Part shown: piece by piece, positions 22,419 through 34,029 of the stretch | How positions within the stretch are numbered: the first letter of the stretch is position 1 | Layout of the letters: each line of letters opens with the position of its first letter | Source: Lotus japonicus | Taxonomy: Eukaryota; Streptophyta; Magnoliopsida; Fabales; Fabaceae | Assembly: GCF_012489685.1 (NCBI RefSeq) | Contig: NC_080044.1 | Coordinates: forward strand, 83,376,732-83,440,731 | Direction of reading: 5' to 3' | Length of the DNA: 64,000 bases | Notes under the pieces: model-generated | Told to the model about the DNA's origin: nothing | The model's input: the letters and a program-made list of their open reading frames with translations, nothing else | The model's database searches: none | Translations under genes and position numbers: made by a program

Positions 22419-23932
22419 ATATATATGTTGCAGTCTTGCAGAAATGACTATGGCCTGTCACTTAGCTTAATCATCATAACCTTGACTTTAGATATAGTTT
22501 GATATGTTGTCTATATATGGCCTCAGTTTGACTCTAACTATGACTAAGCTGGCTTGAATCCGCTAGCCAGCTCGTCGAAGCGAGTTGGGTCGTCGAAGCG
22601 AGTTGGGTCCAATGAGAGGACAAATTAGATAATTATGACTTGGAAACTTGTAAATCCACCCTACATAATTCGTTAATCAATGGGGTCAACCTATAATTTT
22701 TTTATGAAAATATGTATTTTTAACTGATTAAAGTAGGTATTGGGGAGCTTATTCTCGAATTATTATTTCTTCAATGCTTATATACTATTTTAATATTCTT
22801 TTTTACTTATGGGCTAACTAGTTGTGGTGTGTGTGGAGTTGTTTTTTCCCACCACTTTCTTTAAGGCCTTGTTTGTTAGAATGAGAGCTCTGAAGAGAGA
22901 AATGGAAAAGAGAGAGTTAGAGTAGAGACTATTTCTCTCTCCTTGTTTGGTTTGCACATAGAAAAGAGAGAAGAGCGGAATAAGATGAGTCACATCCTGA
23001 CATAAATCCAGATTAACATTGGTGATCTCAAAAATATAGGAAGGATACATTAAAGTATTAATACAATAAGTGTTATTATGTTACCAGATTGTCGAGAATG
23101 TCTCACAGAGTAGAAAATGCCCCAACAATACGATGCATTTACAAACTTTTAATAGTAATATTTTATGTTTTTTTATGTTGTAAATTTATGTGTGTATATT
23201 GCCCACACAATAATAAATTGATGGGTATGTTTTTTTTTGGTACATTGGAAAGTTAAATTGTACATGCCAAGAATCGATCTATGCTTCTCCTTATCCAATC
23301 CATATGTCCCAACTCTTAATTTTTATTACTTGAGCTATCCTATGAGTACATACCTTACTCGTTAAAGAAAAATGATATAATTAAAAAGTATTATTATTTA
23401 TTTATTATCAGCACAAAAATACTTGTTAATATTCACAGGAGAAAAGAGAGAGTGAAGAGGATGAGAAAGCAGAGAACAGAGAGGATTAGATTGAGGAGTG
23501 AAAACCCTACTAAGTTGCGTTGGAGTCAAAGAAGACACTTCTGTGCTGTGCTTTGTCGCGGTAACCTTCAACCTTGTATCTATGATTCATTGATTCTTAA
23601 GAACATAAAACATTTATATTCTCTCATTATTATTGACCATGTAACATGTTCTGTGCTCCGTTTAACGACATTCTCAGTGGGTCGTGTATTTTGATCTTAG
23701 ATTTCCAGTAAAAGGTTGGTTTCACATTATATTGACATAGCTATCTATATCGATCATGTTTCACATTCACATTAATTCAATTGAGTATTTACATAAATGG
23801 CTCCTTGATCATTACTGTAATTTTAGTTTATTCCGTCCTCTGTGTTTTGGATTTATTTGTGATTCACAAATTAGGTCTATTGAGTTGGTTTTGGAATTTC
23901 ACTGTGCAATTCATTTTGATCAAAAGCCACAG
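22419..23932. other. Intergenic, with an 18-bp tandem duplication
   Basis: The 18-mer CGTCGAAGCGAGTTGGGT occurs twice in tandem at 22573-22608. No gene is supported until the FCF2 exon. The 5' exons of FCF2 may lie near 23440-23720, but I could not frame them. Confidence 0.5.
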
Positions 23933-24389
23933 ATGATGGATCTCACTCAACCTCTCAAGCCGAATCATCAACTATAACACTTTGGAAACACAATTCAGAG
24001 CTGGTTCATGCTCTATTTGTTCCTCCGAATGAACCCACAAAGCTAAACAAGTTACTGAGAGAGCAAGTTAAAGATACCACTGGGAGAATTTGGTATGCAG
24101 TAGATTATGATCTAAACCAAGTTTCTGTTTCTCAATGCAGTCAGGATTGAAATTTTTTTGTTTGGTTGTTTTCCTATCTCCCTTTTATTGCTTAACGGGG
24201 GGGTTGTGGTAGTTACTCTTTTTAATGAAAATAAATTTATTTATATGAATTGTACATAGTTATGTTTTTCTATGGTTTCTCTCCTTTTCTCTTTATTGGA
24301 AACTATAAATGGGAATTACATCGGTATGTTTAAATCTTTACTAGGTTCGACATGCCTGCTCAAACCATCAACCCCGAGTTACAGAAAGA

Positions 24390-26302
24390 TGAAACATCCC
24401 GTTTAAAATAAAAAAAATATATAAAAGGAACCTGTTAATAAAAAAAACAATAAATAGATATATGTATATATAATAACAAACCAAACAAAAAACAAACCGT
24501 AACCCCACTCCCAATACCATTCTTAATTCCTAATTATATATTAAAACCCTATGTTTTTCTCTCCCTCTCTCATCTTTTTCCTTTTTCTCTGGTTCAACTT
24601 CTTTTCTCGGCATCAGCGATTCTTCTCTTCTCCTCTACATCCTTTTCTTCTTTAGTTAAGAACCACACAATACCACCATAAAGTTACATGCTAGTGAAGA
24701 TAAAATCTATCATTCAAGTGAGAGTCTCTTGCGTTCTCTTTTGGGAGCCACGGTTGGTGCTTTGATGAAGGAGAATGGTACCAAGCCCTTCATGATTCCT
24801 CTTTTAAATTAATTGAGGTATTTCCACAACCCTTAAATTTAGAGAATGATATTGTACTGTATGTCAGACTTAGGTAGAATTAATTTAGGGGTTTGGGTAC
24901 ATAATTGGGGATTTCATAGTTGCTCACGGGTACGACATAAGATAATTGTTATTGAAGGTTTGAAGTTGATTTTTGGTGTTCAGATCTGTCGGTTAGTGGT
25001 TCGTTTGGTTGTCGCGCAGTTGTGGAGAGCAATCATGTTGGTTCTTCGTAACAGTGAGTGGTTTTCCAATCATTGTGACTTATTTTTTAATAAATTATAC
25101 AACTGATGATTTGATTATTTTAGCTTATTGCATATTTATTTAAATTGGGGAAACATGCTTTACAATTCGTGAATTATCCGAAAGCTGGTTTATGAAGTTG
25201 ATATGAGTCTGATTCTGAACTGACATGAGAAATATATTTATATTGCTTTGATTTTGGAAATTATGTGAAATTGAGATTGTGAACTTGGAAAGTTGATTTT
25301 GGGACTTCTGATAAGACTTGAACTGGTTTGAGAAAACGGTCTTGGGGATCCTTGGTAGAACCCCGTAGCTGTTAGCGGAGGTAACGACCTAGGTGCACCT
25401 AGCTAGTTTGATTCCGGGAGGAGAGGGCTATTCGTTAGATGGAGCCGCCAGTGCACGGAAAGGGCTATCAACGAGATGTAGCTTCCCCCGATGATATGAT
25501 GTGACATGTGATACGAGAGAGGAAAGGGCTATCCGTTAGATGGAGCCGCCCCTATCGGATAGGCCATCCTTTATGAGGAGAGGGCTATCAACGAGATGGA
25601 GCCGCCTCACGGTTCTACATGTGTGACCCTATTAAATTATATTTCTGATTTTTAAATGCTTTCATATGACTGACATGATTTTTATTCAGTTTCATTGAAA
25701 CAATTATTTATAAACTTGGCAGTTTGATCATCTCTTATTGGAAATGATGCTTATTAATTTTATTAATATTATATATTGTATCCACTCTGAACTGATAGTG
25801 AAAAACTCGTGCTTCATATGCTTCCCTTTTCCTGTTCATGGTGGTTGTCAAATCCTCACTATGTCTTTGTGGCTTACCACATTCCTTATTTCCATCCACA
25901 GGAAACTGAGTACCAGTATGTTATCAGATTCAGATCGTTCTGCTTATATTGTTTATAGGCCTCATTTGGAAGGTTGTCATATTTGTGTCTGTTGTTGATC
26001 TGTCATTCTGCAGCTATAGGGGAGTCTTTGGGGGAATTCAGTTTGAATTGTTATTTATTGTTCTAATTTAAGGATTTGCACTTTAGTGCTGGATTTGAAA
26101 TTTATGTATTCTTGAAATTCTAGTTACGAATGGAGATGGTGATATTACATAAAAGATTCTTATGGATTTATTTTTTATAAATTATACTAAACATGTACAA
26201 TTTTGGAAAATTATTTTGGGAAGTGAGTTTTGTTAAATAGGCTTGCCAGGCTAAGGTGGTAGTCTGTGCGCCGGTCACGGCTTGGGATTTTGGGTCGTGA
26301 CA
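24390..26302 (-). mobile_element. Solo LTR of a Ty3/gypsy-type retrotransposon (1,913 bp)
   Basis: Flanked by the 5-bp duplication AAAGA (24385-24389 and 26303-26307). On the minus strand it starts TGTCACGACCCAAAATCCC and ends CGGGATGTTTCA, a familiar gypsy LTR pattern. There is no internal region, so the element was reduced by LTR recombination. A series of diverged repeats containing AGGGCTATC and GAGATGGAGCCGCC lies at 25420-25610. It is inserted within an exon of FCF2. Confidence 0.88.
25420..25610 (-). repeat. Subrepeats inside the solo LTR
   Basis: Four diverged copies of a unit with GAGAGGGCTATC followed by a GAGATGGAGCCGCC-like block (near 25425, 25460, 25525 and 25580). They may be LTR enhancer repeats. 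Confidence 0.65.
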
Positions 26303-27845
26303 AAAGATCTCAAGTTACTGAAGGTGCTTGAGTTTGGACATCTTCCTCTCCCCCGCCCTACAATGATGTGGAAAAATGCTCATTTCCGAATATGATGTTG
26401 TGTGAAATTAGCTTGGATTGAGCTGATAAGCATTACACACACTGTCATCTAAATTATAAGGAAGATTGAAATGTAATTAAGTAAGAGGATATGCTTTTTT
26501 CAAGAGATATGGTATTGGAGTAACAGAAGGGTTTAGAAGGGTATTCTTCAAAATGAAAATTTATTAATGTCTCTCATCAAGTGTACTTCATAATTTATTT
26601 AAGTTTCTGGCTTTACAATTGCCTTTCTGATAGTCATGGTTTCATGTTTAGTGCTGGTAAATTTAGGGTTTCAATGAATGGTAGAGGTAGTTGCTTTGTT
26701 TAGGTTTTTGCCCCTGCAAATGATTATTAGCCCTGATCAAGAAGTGAGTATGCAATTATATATGTTGGTTTATCATATTGATGTCACCCTTTAAGGCCTT
26801 ATGTATGCTTCCCTGACATCGTGAAATAAACTACAATTATGTATTTCATTTTACAAAATGGCAAGTTAAGCCTTCAGGAATGAGAAATGGTGAGACCAAA
26901 GTTCCTTTTCAATAGCATAAAAAATCTTTCTAGACGTTTTTGTTGTATTTGGGAAATGGGATCCTTACTCTTTGATATGTATATACATTGATGGTTACAG
27001 TTGAGGGCTGCCATTGATCCAAAGCGGCACTACAAGAAGGGCAATTCAAAATCAAAGGCACTTCCCAAGTATTTTCAGGCAAGTTCAGGGTTGGTACATA
27101 TTTCAGTCAATATTCAATTTCTGTTCAACAACTTCAATTTTTGTGGATCATGTGAATATGATCAGGTGGGAAGCAAACTAACTAAAAAGAGAGATGAAAG
27201 CAACGCTTGCAGATGAGATGCTTTCTGATCAAAACCTTGCAGCTTACAGGTAAGATAGGCAGTAGGTGACATATTTTCCTGGTTTGAATTAGCATGAAAT
27301 ACATTCATTCTATAGATGCTCGTGTTAGTTATCCTTATTAACCTCAGAATCTGCCACCAGAAGTCTATGGTTTTAATTTTGCTGAAATCCTGCTACTCAA
27401 TGTATGATATGAAAAAAATGAACTTAGTGATGTCTTTGCGGAAGTTGGAATGCTGTAGGTGCAACAGATTTGCTGGGTTACTTACCCACTTTGATGAGTT
27501 CTGTTGTCTGGTAATAAGCTTCTTATAATGAACTAAAATAGCTTTTCTGATGAAATATTTTGCACCAAATATGAAATAATCTTGGGGAACAGGAAGGTTC
27601 TTATATATGTGCATAGTGCGTCTTAAATCACTTCTGTAAATTGGAAATACAGAGAAGGCGTTGAATCTAGAAACTTGTTCATGCTTGTTCCTACGCCTTT
27701 TGGATTACTTATTCCTTGTTTCTCTCTCTCTAGAGCGCGGAAGGTTCGAGAAATTGAAGAACAGAATCAACCAGCCGGGAATGAAAAGTGGAAAGTTAAA
27801 GGTGGAAATTCTCGCAAGCGTGCAAAAGAAAGGCGGAATTACTGA

Positions 27846-28092
27846 ATTTTCCATCCTTTTTGGAGCCTATACCGGTCATTTTGCTATGTGGTTTTTGGAC
27901 AATCACATTCATTCTTGTCCACAGGCCAAGCAGTTAATGCTATGAAAAGTTTAGAATCATCGAGGTAATCTAAACAATGTTATCTTAATTAACTATAAAA
28001 CCTACTAATTGGAATTGTTATAATCAGTCTAATCAGTGTTTTCCGTTTCATTCTTTTCATAATGGAAATTCATTTTCTTTCAACTTTACCCT
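27846..28092. other. FCF2 3' flank
   Basis: Sequence between the FCF2 stop and the outer MULE; presumably the former 3' UTR. Confidence 0.45.
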
Positions 28093-28101
28093 TTTGTATT
28101 T

Positions 28102-28400
28102 GGCTTAATCCTCATATTAGTATCTGTCTTTGTGTCGCCGTCTGAACCAGGTCCCTGACCGGAAAAATTTGTGGATTTAATCCCTCTCTTTAAAAAATGT
28201 TTGGAGCCAGTCCCTGCCGGAGCTTGGAGCTCCGGCGAGTGATGATGTAGCGTGCTGACTGTGTAAATGAAGCTGACATGGCACCCAAAATTTTTTTTTA
28301 ATAAAATTAATTTACACATATGATAATTAAAACAAATTCCCCCCAAAATTAACCCAAATTCCCCCAAATTAACCCAGAACCTAAATCATCTTCTAAACCC
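28102..28400 (+). repeat. Left terminal inverted repeat of the outer MULE
   Basis: Pairs with about 34030-34332 at high identity over about 300 bp. The inner limit is approximate. Confidence 0.82.
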
Positions 28401-28489
28401 ATTTCACCTTTCTTCCCCAATTTCCTCTGTCCTCTCTTCTTCTTCACCACCCCAACAGCCACCACCACCAACAAAGTCCCTTGCTCTGG

Positions 28490-28660
28490 ACGGAGCTGAT
28501 GTCGCCAGAGCCGAGGCGGCGGGAGAATCGTTAACCGGAGAGGACGATGCGGCAGTTGGGGGACTCCGACCAGATCTTGTGGATGGTGTCCCACCGGGAG
28601 TCAGAGGAGGGCGCGTGGGGCTTGGCGGAGGCGGGTGGAGCGAGGTGGCGGAGGAAGAGC
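28490..28660 (-). pseudogene. Captured fragment resembling an AGC (PINOID/D6PK-like) kinase
   Basis: A GC-rich stretch on minus reads SSDSRWDTIHKIWSESPN, then IVLSG, then RFSRRLGSGDISSV. It resembles the linker and Gly-rich loop region at the start of the kinase domain of plant AGC VIII kinases. A TAA replaces a codon between IVLSG and RFSRRL. Only about 55 codons are seen. GC content is far above the surroundings, as expected of a piece captured by a Pack-MULE. The family call rests on memory of the motif and needs a search. Confidence 0.45.
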
Positions 28661-29319
28661 CTGTTAGGGTGGTTGTTTCAGTCCTTTTTTTGGAACCTCT
28701 GTAATAGGCTGGGAGGTGATGTTGTTTTCCTTTTTGAATTTTCTACACTGGTGCTGCTCTGTTTGTTTGCTGATGTGCCATGTCTCTGTTGTGGAATTCG
28801 TCATTTGCTCTCCTTAGGTGTATAACAGATCTGGTTGTGAGGGACCTTGAAGCATTGTCAGATACAGATTTCTAAGGAGAGAAATTTCTCCAATGGTACA
28901 GAAGCCGAGACCCATGGATCTAGTTCTATTCTCAAATGTTTCTGCTTCATTTCTATCAAGAACTCGCAGTGCAACGGATGCAGTAGTACAACAAACTCGT
29001 ACGTAGCAAGAAGAGGCCTGATTTTCTTGTTCAGCTTTTCAATGGATCCCCACTAAGAACATAGATTATTGGACCTTTTGTGGGGGAGAAAAACTTCACT
29101 AGTGAGTTTGTCTCCTCCTAAATTGTAGGCACCTTCAATTACAATACAAGTTTGTCCAATCCAATTTTGCAGAGATGCTGTTCTGATCAGTTTCAGTAGA
29201 TTATTATAACTTAATTATGAGTTTCTCCAATATTCAACGGGAGTTGGGTTTGGGGCCCCCTATGGGGCTCCCCGCCCCACTTAAAGTGGGGAAATTACTG
29301 GAACGCCCCCCTTTAATAG

Positions 29320-29370
29320 AATACGGAAGAAACATTTCCGTATTCAATACGGAAGTCTTATATCCGTACT
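29320..29370. repeat. AATACGGAA palindrome cluster, left end of inner MULE
   Basis: AATACGGAAGAAACATTTCC plus GTATT, then AATACGGAAG...ATCCGTA: inverted AATACGGAA/TTCCGTATT pairs spaced a few bases apart. Confidence 0.8.
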
Positions 29371-29724
29371 ATATTAGTATGTAAACCGGCAAGGGTTTAT
29401 TCAAACCCATTTCAAACTTCATTCCGTATTTTGCCAAGCTCTTCTCCCCTCTTCAACCTTCGATCTCTGTCGCTCCCCTTGCTTGAACCGTGTACTTGAA
29501 AGGTTCCATCATCTCCATCAAAGCTCTTCACAACCCCATTCTCAGAATTGAAACCTAGAGGTAAGGATTTTTGGATTTTCCCCATTTAACTTGAAATTAT
29601 GTTAATCATTGAACCCTAGGGTAGTCGATTGTTGCTTGTGTAGAGGTATTGTTGGCTGAAATGTCTTGAATGTGGTTTGGGTTTAGGGCCGATAGCTCAT
29701 TGTCGTTAATGGCGTTTCTGGGTA

Positions 29725-29833
29725 AATACGGATCACAGGTTTCCGTATTGAATATGGAAAATGGTATTCCGTATTCAGTATGGAACATGGTTTTCCGTAT
29801 TGAATACGGAAAAACGTTTTCCGTATTCATCTC
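29725..29833. repeat. AATACGGAA palindrome cluster upstream of the PMD gene
   Basis: At least three inverted pairs of AATACGGA and TTCCGTATT (some decayed to AATATGGAA) lie in the leader region of the PMD gene. Confidence 0.8.
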
Positions 29834-30252
29834 AGAACCAAACCCAACACTTATAATTGATTCTGGGTTCAGAATCAATTATAGAAGGTTTCCAAAGCAT
29901 TTGTGAGTAGTTTCTAGATGCCATAATTGATTATTAGGAAAATAAAAGTTGATCCAAGCATGCATAAACCACAGAAGATCCGATTATCATCTATGTACTT
30001 ATAAAATTCTAGGAATTTTCCATTTGCTTGCATCATGTTTCTGTCTATGGCTGAAATGGTATATATAGTGAATGTTTGCTCTGAATATATAGTGAGAATG
30101 AAGAACAGAAAGAGGTCTCATGCTTCTAGTGAGGATGTCGGGGCTACTGAGGATAGACACCGGCGGTTACATGCTTCTAGCCGGCGCGGCGATCATGCTG
30201 CAACCTCTCAGGCGGTGGAGGCTTCAGCTCCAGTTTTTCTCCGCCGTCTCCC

Positions 30253-32312
30253 ATGATTGAGGTTCCTCTGGTTGATTATCCGCCGTCTCCCACGGTTGAG
30301 ATACCTACAGTTGATTCTCCGCCCTCTCCCATGGTTGAGTCATCAGGCGAGGAGTCCTCAGGCGAGGAGTCTTCCGGCGAGGAGTCATCAGGCGAAGCCT
30401 CATCCGGCATGGGAGGATCTGACGAGGATAGTATTCCTCCGCCTACTGTTGATGCTGATGTCCTGCCGCCAGAGCAGGGGGCACAGGGTGGCGAGGAGGA
30501 CCTGATCCAGAGGTTGCCGCCGTTTCCGGGGGGGCCTGTTGAGCTATCGCTCCTCACCCATTATGCTGATCACAAGGCTCCCTGGGCGTGGCATGCACTC
30601 CTACGCACAGACGAGCGGTATGTGGACCGTCGACAGTTGAAGGTGGCCACAGCTGGGGGGAAGGTTTGGAACCTTGCTTGTGATGGTGATTCAGACAGTC
30701 ACAGGCGGGTTCGAGAGTTGATTGAGCAGACGGGTCTTCATCAGCTACCCTATTGCAGCTACCCGGTGACAGATGCAGGCCTTATTTTGGCCCTTGTGGA
30801 GCGATGGCATGAGGAGACTAGTAGCTTCCACATGTCGTTCGGGGAGATGACTATCACCTTGGACGACGTGTCGGCTCTTCTCCATCTCCCCATGGGGTCG
30901 AGGTTCTATACGCCTGGGAGGGGGGAGAGGGACGAGTGTGCAGCGCTCTGTGCTCAGTTGATGGGAGGATCTGTTGGTATTTATGAGGCTGAGTTTGATA
31001 CGAATAGGTCCCAGACTATTCGCTTTGGGGTCTTGCAGACCCGGTATGAGGCTGCGTTGGCGGGTATGTCTTAATTATTATTGTATTGTCTTTGTATCTA
31101 TTATTATTGTATTGTTATAAACTATTAACTTAATTCACTTCATTGTAGAGCACCGATATGAGGACGCTGCACGGATTTGGCTGGTGAACCAGCTAGGCGC
31201 CACGCTCTTTGCTAGCAAGAGCGGAGGCTACCATACGACCGTCTACTGGATAGGGATGTTGGAGGATCTTGGTCGAGTGTGCGAGTACGCGTGGGGCGCG
31301 ATTGCGCTCGCTACGCTATACGACCAGCTTAGTCGAGCGTCCAGGAGGGGGACGGCCCAGATGGGAGGTTTTAGCTCGCTCCTGCTAGAATGGGTCTACG
31401 AGTACCTTTCTGACCGCGTCATTATCCGTAGGGCGGATCCGGAGTACTCGCAAGACCAGCCTAGGGCGCGGCGGTGGGCTATGTCCCGGGTCGGGCATGC
31501 AGGCCTTGATGAGAGGCGAGTCATGCTCGATGAGCTGACGGTGGATGACATTATATGGACCCCATTTGAGGACCATCGGGCTCATCGACCACGGGATCCG
31601 AGGGCCATGTATTCTCGCTACATCCGGTCGCCATTTGGCCGTGTTGTTCGACGGCATCTACCAGAGAGGGTTCTGCGCCAGTTTGGCTTCATACAGGATG
31701 TCCCTCGACACCCCTCTGAGATCCAGACGTCTGGGTCCCTTGCTGAGACCGCAGATGCTGCCTTTGCTGAGTTTGCGCCGCACCTTCGCCCTCAGGGGAT
31801 CCCCGCTACATATCCGGGAGAGGCTGTGGAGGATTACATGAGGTGGTACAGCGCTGTGTCCCATCGGTTCATCATCCCTGATGATAGGAGGGAGGAGTTC
31901 AGTGCGGTGGTAAGTTTGAATTTTATTTTCCATTCAATTGTGATTTTTTGTTCATGATATTTGTATATTTGTATCTAATGTATCTACATTATTTTTGCAG
32001 ACTGTTATGCGTCGGGCCGTGGACTTGTTGGAGCAGTCACTCGAGGTGTCAGATGCTCCTGCAGAGGGCACGCATTCCCGATCCCTCACTGAGAGGGCGC
32101 TGGATCTTATTAGATCCAATGCCTTCATTGGTACCCAGGGGGTAGCCTTTGCTGCTGTCCGAGGAGCTAGAGCTGCAGGAGGCAGAGGTCGTGGAGACAG
32201 AGCGCGTGGAGGCAGAGGCCGTGGAGAGGGTGCTCCTGCAGAGGGTGCACGTGGAGGCAGAGCCCGTGGACCTAGAGGTCGTAGAGGGGCCGGTAGGGGT
32301 CGGGGCGAGTGA
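30253..32312 (+). CDS. Plant mobile domain (MAIN-like) protein in the inner MULE
   Basis: Exons 30253-31063, 31149-31909 and 32001-32312 join in phase with GT-AG introns to give about 627 residues. Order: an acidic, Ser-rich N-terminus with four ESSGE repeats; the PMD domain (SLLTHYADHKAPWAWH, VERWHEETSSFHMSFGEM, TLDDVSALLHLPMG, TVYWIGMLEDL, DDIIWTPF, RVLRQFGFIQDVP, VEDYMRWYSAVSHRF); and an Arg/Gly-rich tail (RGARAAGGRGRG). The tail could bind nucleic acid. No enzymatic role is known; cellular relatives MAIN/MAIL1 act in silencing and genome stability. An upstream ATG at 30095 opens a plausible N-terminus (MKNRKRSHASSED) but is out of frame near 30240, so the true start is uncertain. The body has no stop or frameshift. 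Confidence 0.85.
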
Positions 32313-32344
32313 TTGACTGTATATTTGTATATTTGTATATAAAT

Positions 32345-33047
32345 CTGAGATATGGTAGTCAAGTTTGAAGGATTGTTTTCCTTCAAAGTCAACAACATCT
32401 TTCTCGGTGGAACCCAACTCCTTGTCATTTTTTCCACTTGCTCCTTCTCTCCGGGTTTTAGACGACCAACAAAATTGTGCCCAAGTAGTGACCTAGCTGG
32501 TTCATGGTTGTGTATACCTTCCATCACCTTTAGCCGCCAATCTCTATCTATGTCATTTTTCCTAGGTCGTCCTTTTAGTCTAAAAGGACAACCTGTCTTT
32601 TGTGATCTCGTCCCTTCAACAAGGTCAGGGTCTCTATAAGGAACATATTTACCATGCTTCTCGCACCCCAACATGACATAAGCTTTTCTGCTTCCATTCC
32701 CACCATAATCTGACTTTGTGATCAACGTAACATATCCATTTTCAATCGCAATTCCATGAACCCAATTGATAAGATCATCACGGGTAGGGAAAATCTGTTA
32801 TAATAATAAGAATTGATTACAAGGGTGATCAAGACATAATAAGAATTGATATATTACACTCTCAAAACAATGCAAAAATATGTTCAAAGAATACCTGATC
32901 AGTTGCAAATAAATGCGAGACATCTATACTTATACACGGGGGCACAAATGCTGGTGGTGGCACCTCTGTAGTGGCCTCTTCAGGTTGACCATTGTGAAAT
33001 CCAGCTTCAATCAATTGTGACTCACCAAAGAAAAATGAATCTGTCAT
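32345..33047 (-). pseudogene. FAR1/Jittery-type MULE transposase, N-terminal part only
   Basis: Two exons on minus: 33047-32895 (MTDSFFFGESQLIEAGFHNG ...) and 32794 to about 32345, joined by a GT-AG intron. The second carries the FAR1-type WRKY-GCM1 zinc-binding region: VITKSDY-like, VMLGCEKHGKY, GCPFRLKG, GIHNHEPARSLLGH, RLKPGEKEQV and LLTLKEN. This domain binds the element's ends and, in host FHY3/FAR1, light-gene promoters. The DDE catalytic and SWIM domains are absent: after QIY the frame runs into the tail of the PMD gene. The truncation point (about 32345) marks a deletion or rearrangement that joined the two genes. Confidence 0.85.
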
Positions 33048-33057
33048 CCCTGGAAGA

Positions 33058-33165
33058 GAATACGGAAAGTTACATTTCATACTCAATACGGAAAGCTACT
33101 TTCCATACTGAATACGGATTGTTACTTTCCATATTCAATACGGAAGATAACAATCCGTATTATAT
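33058..33165. repeat. AATACGGAA palindrome cluster upstream of the transposase
   Basis: Starts 11 bases upstream of the transposase ATG (33047) and holds about three pairs of AATACGGAA and TTTCCATA/ATCCGTATT motifs. Confidence 0.8.
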
Positions 33166-33510
33166 CACGACTCAGAATTCAAAAAACCATCCTTCTAACT
33201 ACTTAAACTACTTAATCTAACTACTTAAACTACTTAATCTAACTACTTCCACTACTTAATCCTACAAAATAACAACAAATAAACACATAGACTTACCTCT
33301 ACTACAACACTTGTTGATAGTGGTGGAGAGCTTGGGAAATGAAGGAGTGGATGGTGGTGGAGAGCTTGGAAATGAAAGTGAGGTAGGAGAGGGTGAGAGA
33401 GAGGGTGGTCTGGAGGCATTGAGGAGGTTCAGGGGGGCTGGTCAGGGGTTGGTGAAGGGGTTGGTGAGGGAGGAGTAATGGTGGAAAAAGGGGGAATCCT
33501 GTCAGAGTTA

Positions 33511-33606
33511 AATACGGAAAATACCTTTCCGTAGTCATCAAAATATAATACGGAAAGTACCTTTCCGTATTAAGTTAAATTGAATACGGAAAGTACCTTT
33601 CCGTAG
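33511..33606. repeat. AATACGGAA palindrome cluster, right end of inner MULE
   Basis: Three inverted units of the form AATACGGAAA-N5-TTTCCGTA in a row, close to the right terminal repeat. Confidence 0.85.
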
Positions 33607-34029
33607 GGCACTTTTGGGTTTAAAAAAAAAGGGTGGGACGCGCAGCCCCATAGGGGAGGCCCCAAACCCAACTCCCATATTCAACTGGGAAAGCCGGAAA
33701 AGGTTAAATTATTGTGAAAACCTTGTTGTAGTGTTATTTTGAGGTTAAATACAAATTCCTGATTAGATTCACTTTGCTAAAAAAATATTGAGGTGCATGC
33801 TTGTTGACTTGATGGTAACATCTTGCAGGGAACAAATCTGGGTTTTTCCCTTCTGGGTTCTTTTCTTGTGTTTTTGGGATTTTTTTCTTCTCATTTTCTT
33901 CATCTCCATCCATTTTAATCTTGGAATCGTGGTTGGTTAAAAAATAGGAATTGGAATCAGAGATGAAGATGAAAGATTTAGGTTCAAAAACTTGAAGATC
34001 TTCATGAAGATGAAGATAATTGAAAAAGG

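Larger units (their letters stand above)
23933..27845 (+). pseudogene. FCF2: FCF2-like rRNA-processing factor, broken by a solo LTR
   Basis: Exons: about 23933-24092 (TLWKHNSELVHALFVPPNEP), 24345-24389 plus 26308-26323 (FDMPAQTINPELQKD/LKLLK), 27001-27080 (AAIDPKRHYKKGN, PKYFQ), about 27166-27250 (LTKK, ADEMLSDQNLAAY) and 27734-27845 (RKVREIEEQNQPAGNEKW to RAKERRNY). FCF2 works in the nucleolus in early pre-rRNA cleavage for 40S subunits. Faults: a 1.9-kb solo LTR sits inside exon 2; one extra base near 27190 shifts the frame after LTKK; and about a dozen codons after PKYFQVG are missing. The first exons are not clear. The last exon is perfect in frame, so decay is recent or the exons are borrowed by another copy elsewhere. 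Confidence 0.85.
29239..33676. mobile_element. Inner MULE with PMD gene and FAR1-type transposase (4,438 bp)
   Basis: Nested in the outer MULE. Perfect 9-bp duplication ATATTCAAC (29230-29238 and 33677-33685). The inverted ends start GGGAGTTGGGTTTGGGGCC. It carries a three-exon PMD gene on plus and the N-terminal part of a FAR1/Jittery-type MULE transposase on minus, convergent with about 35 bp between them. Four clusters of AATACGGAA/TTCCGTATT palindromes lie near the two ends and the two gene starts. It lacks a full transposase, so it would need help in trans. Confidence 0.92.
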
